Source: Candidatus Adiutrix sp. (GTDB lineage: Bacteria > Desulfobacterota > Desulfarculia > Adiutricales > Adiutricaceae). From it: DNA of 8,038 bases. The stretch spans positions 1-8,038 of the forward strand of contig JAITVE010000367.1 in NCBI GenBank assembly GCA_031285975.1. Reading direction: 5' to 3'. The notes beneath the pieces were generated by a model, which did no database searches, had not been told where the DNA came from, and was given only the letters and a program-made list of their open reading frames with translations. The position numbers and the translations under genes were made by a program. This document shows, piece by piece, positions 5,632-8,038 of this stretch (positions are counted from its first letter, which is position 1; each line of letters opens with the position of its first letter).

Positions 5632-5802
5632 GTCATACCGGCGCAGGCCGGTATCCCTGCCTTTGCTCTTGATACCGCAACTACGCCGATTATTGCCCCC
5701 GCTACCCCCCCTGCCTCGTCATTCCGGCGGAGGCCGGTATGACGGTGGGACGCAACACGGCGCCAAGAAAAAGGCATGGGCCCCGGCCTTCGCCGGGGTG
5801 AC
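5632..5802. repeat. Composite REP/MITE-like hairpin repeat cluster, copy B
   Basis: Three modules of the family seen at 4110-4207. They are ATACCGGC-GCAG-GCCGGTAT (5635-5654), GTCATTCCGGC-GGAG-GCCGGTATGAC (5718-5743, one mismatch) and CCCCGGC-CTTC-GCCGGGG followed by TGAC (5781-5802). The spacing is longer and the middle part differs, suggesting two overlapping or eroded units. This fills most of the noncoding 5565-5870 between the divergent HD-GYP and glyQ promoters; I see no gene in that stretch. Confidence 0.75.
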
Positions 5803-5870
5803 GGAAAGAGGGGGGCGGGAACGGAAAGGGTGCGACATAAAAGGCTTGTCGTAAAAGGGCGTTCGTCCGC

Positions 5871-5899
5871 TGGAAAAATTCAAACGGCTGTGCTATACT
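5871..5899 (+). promoter_or_regulatory. Predicted extended -10 promoter of glyQS
   Basis: TATACT (5894-5899) is preceded by TGC, an extended -10 element, and 17 bases upstream is TGGAAA (5871-5876), a four-of-six match to the -35 box. Transcription would start near 5906. The leader of about 54 bases is too short for a T-box or other large riboswitch. Confidence 0.55.
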
Positions 5900-5959
5900 T
5901 CTATTTTCCTTGGGGCCATGTTGTGTGGTCTTCATCAATGATTTCATAAGGATTGCAGA

Positions 5960-6862
5960 ATGTCCGCTAGCACACCCAGGTCCTTTCAGGACGTGGTTCT
6001 GACCCTGTCCCATTTCTGGGCCGAGCGGGGCTGCCTGATTATGCAGCCCTACGACATGGAAGTGGGGGCCGGGACGTTCCACCCCGCCACCACCCTGCGC
6101 AGCCTGGGGCCCGAGCCCTGGCGCACCGCCTATGTCCAGCCCTCCCGCCGCCCCACCGACGGCCGCTATGGGGAGAACCCCAACCGCCTCCAGCATTACT
6201 ACCAGTTCCAGGTCATCGTCAAGCCCTCGCCCCTGAAGGCGCAGGAGCTGTATCTCGACAGCCTCCGCGCCCTGGGCATTGACCCCCTGGATCATGACAT
6301 CCGCTTCGTGGAAGACGACTGGGAATCCCCCACCCTGGGGGCCTGGGGCATCGGCTGGGAAGTCTGGCTCGACGGCATGGAAGTGACCCAGTTCACCTAC
6401 TTCCAGCAGGTCGGCGGCATTGACCTCTCCCCCATTTCCGTGGAATACACCTATGGCCTGGAACGGTTAACCATGTACCTTCAGGGCGTGGACAACGTGT
6501 ATGACCTGGACTGGAACGGCCAGGTGCGCTACGGCGACGTGTATCACCAAAATGAAATAGAATATTCCAAGCACAATTTCGAATACGCCGACGTGCCCAT
6601 GCTTTTTCAACTCTTCGACATGTACGAAGCCGAGTCGAAAAAGCTGGCCCAGAACGGGCTGGTGACGCCGTCCTACGATTATTGCCTCAAATGTTCGCAC
6701 GCCTTCAACCTGCTCGACGCGCGCGGGGCCATTTCCGTGGCCGAGCGGACGCGCTTCATCGGCCGGGTGCGCAACCTGGCCCGCGAGGTGGCCAGGCTGT
6801 ATGTCGAACAACGAGAAGCCCTGGGGCATCCCCTGATGGGCCGCTGGGAGGGGAGCCTGTGA
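5960..6862 (+). CDS. glyQ: Glycyl-tRNA synthetase alpha subunit
   Basis: A 300-residue class II synthetase subunit, the usual length for GlyQ. In the bacterial alpha2-beta2 glycyl-tRNA synthetase, this subunit binds ATP and glycine and forms glycyl-adenylate, which is transferred to tRNA-Gly with the help of the beta subunit. The typical family sequence is present throughout: [20 protein letters not shown] (18-37), [18 protein letters not shown] (61-78), [20 protein letters not shown] (116-135), [11 protein letters not shown] (143-153), TYGLERL (164-170), and the late [15 protein letters not shown] stretch. The start at 5960 has AAGGA 7 bases upstream (5948-5952). The stop overlaps the glyS start by four bases (GTGA), the classic arrangement for coupled synthesis of the two subunits in equal amounts. 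Nothing is missing or unusual. Confidence 0.98.
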   Translation: MSASTPRSFQDVVLTLSHFWAERGCLIMQPYDMEVGAGTFHPATTLRSLGPEPWRTAYVQPSRRPTDGRYGENPNRLQHYYQFQVIVKPSPLKAQELYLDSLRALGIDPLDHDIRFVEDDWESPTLGAWGIGWEVWLDGMEVTQFTYFQQVGGIDLSPISVEYTYGLERLTMYLQGVDNVYDLDWNGQVRYGDVYHQNEIEYSKHNFEYADVPMLFQLFDMYEAESKKLAQNGLVTPSYDYCLKCSHAFNLLDARGAISVAERTRFIGRVRNLAREVARLYVEQREALGHPLMGRWEGSL

Positions 6863-8038
6863 GCACGGTTGATCTTATTCTGGAATTGGGCGTCGAGGAA
6901 ATTCCGGCGAGCTACTTTGCCCCGGCCATCAGCTTTTTGGAAGAAAAACTGTGCAAAACCCTGGCTGACTCCCGCCTGCCTTTCGAGCGTTTCAAAATTT
7001 GGGGGGCACCCCGCCGCCTGGCCCTGGGCCTGTGGGGCCTGACCGCCCAGCAGCCGGACGTGGAAGAGGAAGTCGTGGGCCCGCCGCTCTCCGCCGCTTA
7101 TGACGGCAACGGCAACCCCACCAAAGCGGCCACCGGTTTCGCCGGGGGCCAGGGCGTTTCGGTGAGCGACCTGAAAACTGTCACCACCCCCAAAGGCCAA
7201 TACCTGGCGGCGCGCAAGAGCGTCAAGGGCCGCCGGGCCGCCGAGGTGCTGGCCGAGGCCCTGCCGGATATTTTGGCCTCCCTGCCGTTCCCCAAGAATA
7301 TGCGCTGGGGCACGGGGGAATACACCTTCGTGCGGCCGGTGCACTGGCTGTTGGCGGTGTTGGGCGGCGAAGTGCTGCCCATCAGCTTCGCCGGGGCCAA
7401 GGCGGGCAAGGTGAGCTACGGCCACCGCTTCCTCCACCCCGGTGCGGTGGTCATCACCAGCCCGGACGAATATGAGGAACGCCTGGCCGAGGCCCACGTG
7501 CAGGTGGATTTCGAGGCCCGCCGCGAACTGGTGCGCCGGGAAATCGCCCGGGTGACTGAGGAAAACAGCACCGACCTGATTCTGGTGAAAGACGAAGAAC
7601 TGGTGGAGGAAGTGGCCAACCTTTTGGAAGAGCCGGTGGCCGTGCTGGGCCATTTTGACTCCCACTTCCTGGAACTGCCCCTGGCCGTGGCCACCACGGC
7701 CATGAAAGAGCACCAGCGCTACTTCGCCCTCACCGACGACCGGGGCCGCCTGGCTCCCTACTTCATCGCCGTCAACAACACCCGGGCGCGGGACATGAAC
7801 GTGGTGCGCAAAGGCCACGAACGGGTGCTGCGGGCCCGCCTGGAAGACGCGCGTTTCTATTTCACCGAAGACCGCAAAACCCGCCTGGCCGACCACGCCG
7901 AGGAACTGAAGGGCGTGGTCTTCCACAACCTCATGGGCACTTCCTGGCAGAAGGTGGAACGCTTCAAGGCCCTGGCCCTGCACCTGGCCTCCCTGATCGG
8001 GCCGCAGTACGGCGAACGGCTGGCCCGCGCGGCCGACC
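6859..8038 (+). CDS. glyS: Glycyl-tRNA synthetase beta subunit, 5' part
   Basis: The frame opens with GTG at 6859, inside the glyQ stop, with GGGAGGGGAG just upstream as ribosome site, and stays open for 393 codons to the window edge. The gene is therefore cut by the window, not broken; full GlyS proteins are around 700 residues. Family sequence is clear: [15 protein letters not shown] at the start, [19 protein letters not shown] (146-164), SYGHRFLHP (186-194), AMKEHQRYF (281-289), FIAVNNT, and [17 protein letters not shown] (319-335). The beta subunit recognises tRNA-Gly and is needed for aminoacylation together with GlyQ. The C-terminal HD-like and anticodon-binding parts lie outside the window. 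Confidence 0.97.
   Translation, partial: MSTVDLILELGVEEIPASYFAPAISFLEEKLCKTLADSRLPFERFKIWGAPRRLALGLWGLTAQQPDVEEEVVGPPLSAAYDGNGNPTKAATGFAGGQGVSVSDLKTVTTPKGQYLAARKSVKGRRAAEVLAEALPDILASLPFPKNMRWGTGEYTFVRPVHWLLAVLGGEVLPISFAGAKAGKVSYGHRFLHPGAVVITSPDEYEERLAEAHVQVDFEARRELVRREIARVTEENSTDLILVKDEELVEEVANLLEEPVAVLGHFDSHFLELPLAVATTAMKEHQRYFALTDDRGRLAPYFIAVNNTRARDMNVVRKGHERVLRARLEDARFYFTEDRKTRLADHAEELKGVVFHNLMGTSWQKVERFKALALHLASLIGPQYGERLARAAD

Noticed and set aside
5906..5959. T-box or riboswitch in the glyQ leader
   Set aside because: The predicted leader is only about 54 bases and lacks a T-box sequence or terminator hairpin.
6679..7983. Minus-strand ORF of 434 codons opposite glyQ/glyS
   Set aside because: It spans the antisense of two unmistakable synthetase genes and has a low-information His/Gly/Ala/Gln-rich composition.

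Overview
The window looks like chromosomal DNA from a GC-rich Gram-negative bacterium. The glyQ/glyS pair, the DUF3391-HD-GYP protein, the Sel1 and FHA proteins with export signals, and the dispersed GTCATTCCGGC-type hairpin repeats together suggest a deltaproteobacterium, perhaps of the Desulfovibrio group. That assignment is inference from style and gene content; there is no rRNA or other marker here.

Layout. Positions 1-206 are noncoding, with two long hairpins and a hairpin plus T-tract terminator. Positions 207-1774 (minus strand) hold two genes, an exported Sel1-repeat protein followed 44 bases later by a membrane-anchored FHA-domain protein, probably one operon. Positions about 1775-3280 contain no convincing conventional gene. 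Inside this gap is a self-contained plus-strand transcription unit: a near-consensus sigma-70 promoter (TTGACA, 17 bp, TACAAT), about 1.06 kb of GC-rich sequence packed with perfect short hairpins and without a credible reading frame, and a strong intrinsic terminator (10-bp stem, then six T). I read this as a large structured noncoding RNA of a class I do not recognise, and it is the main discovery candidate. After it come an AT-rich stretch with a doubtful 50-codon minus-strand ORF, then yggS (PLP homeostasis protein, minus strand).

Positions 4110-5802 hold a DUF3391-HD-GYP cyclic-di-GMP phosphodiesterase (minus strand) with its own promoter. It is flanked on both sides by copies of a composite hairpin repeat. 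Divergent from it, glyQ and glyS (plus strand) encode the two subunits of the heterotetrameric glycyl-tRNA synthetase, translationally coupled through a GTGA overlap; glyS runs off the right edge.

The genes do not form one pathway. glyQS and yggS are housekeeping, HD-GYP is second-messenger signalling, and Sel1/FHA is a likely envelope-associated protein-interaction pair. The RNA unit sits alone between the sel1-FHA operon, which diverges from it, and yggS, which converges on it.
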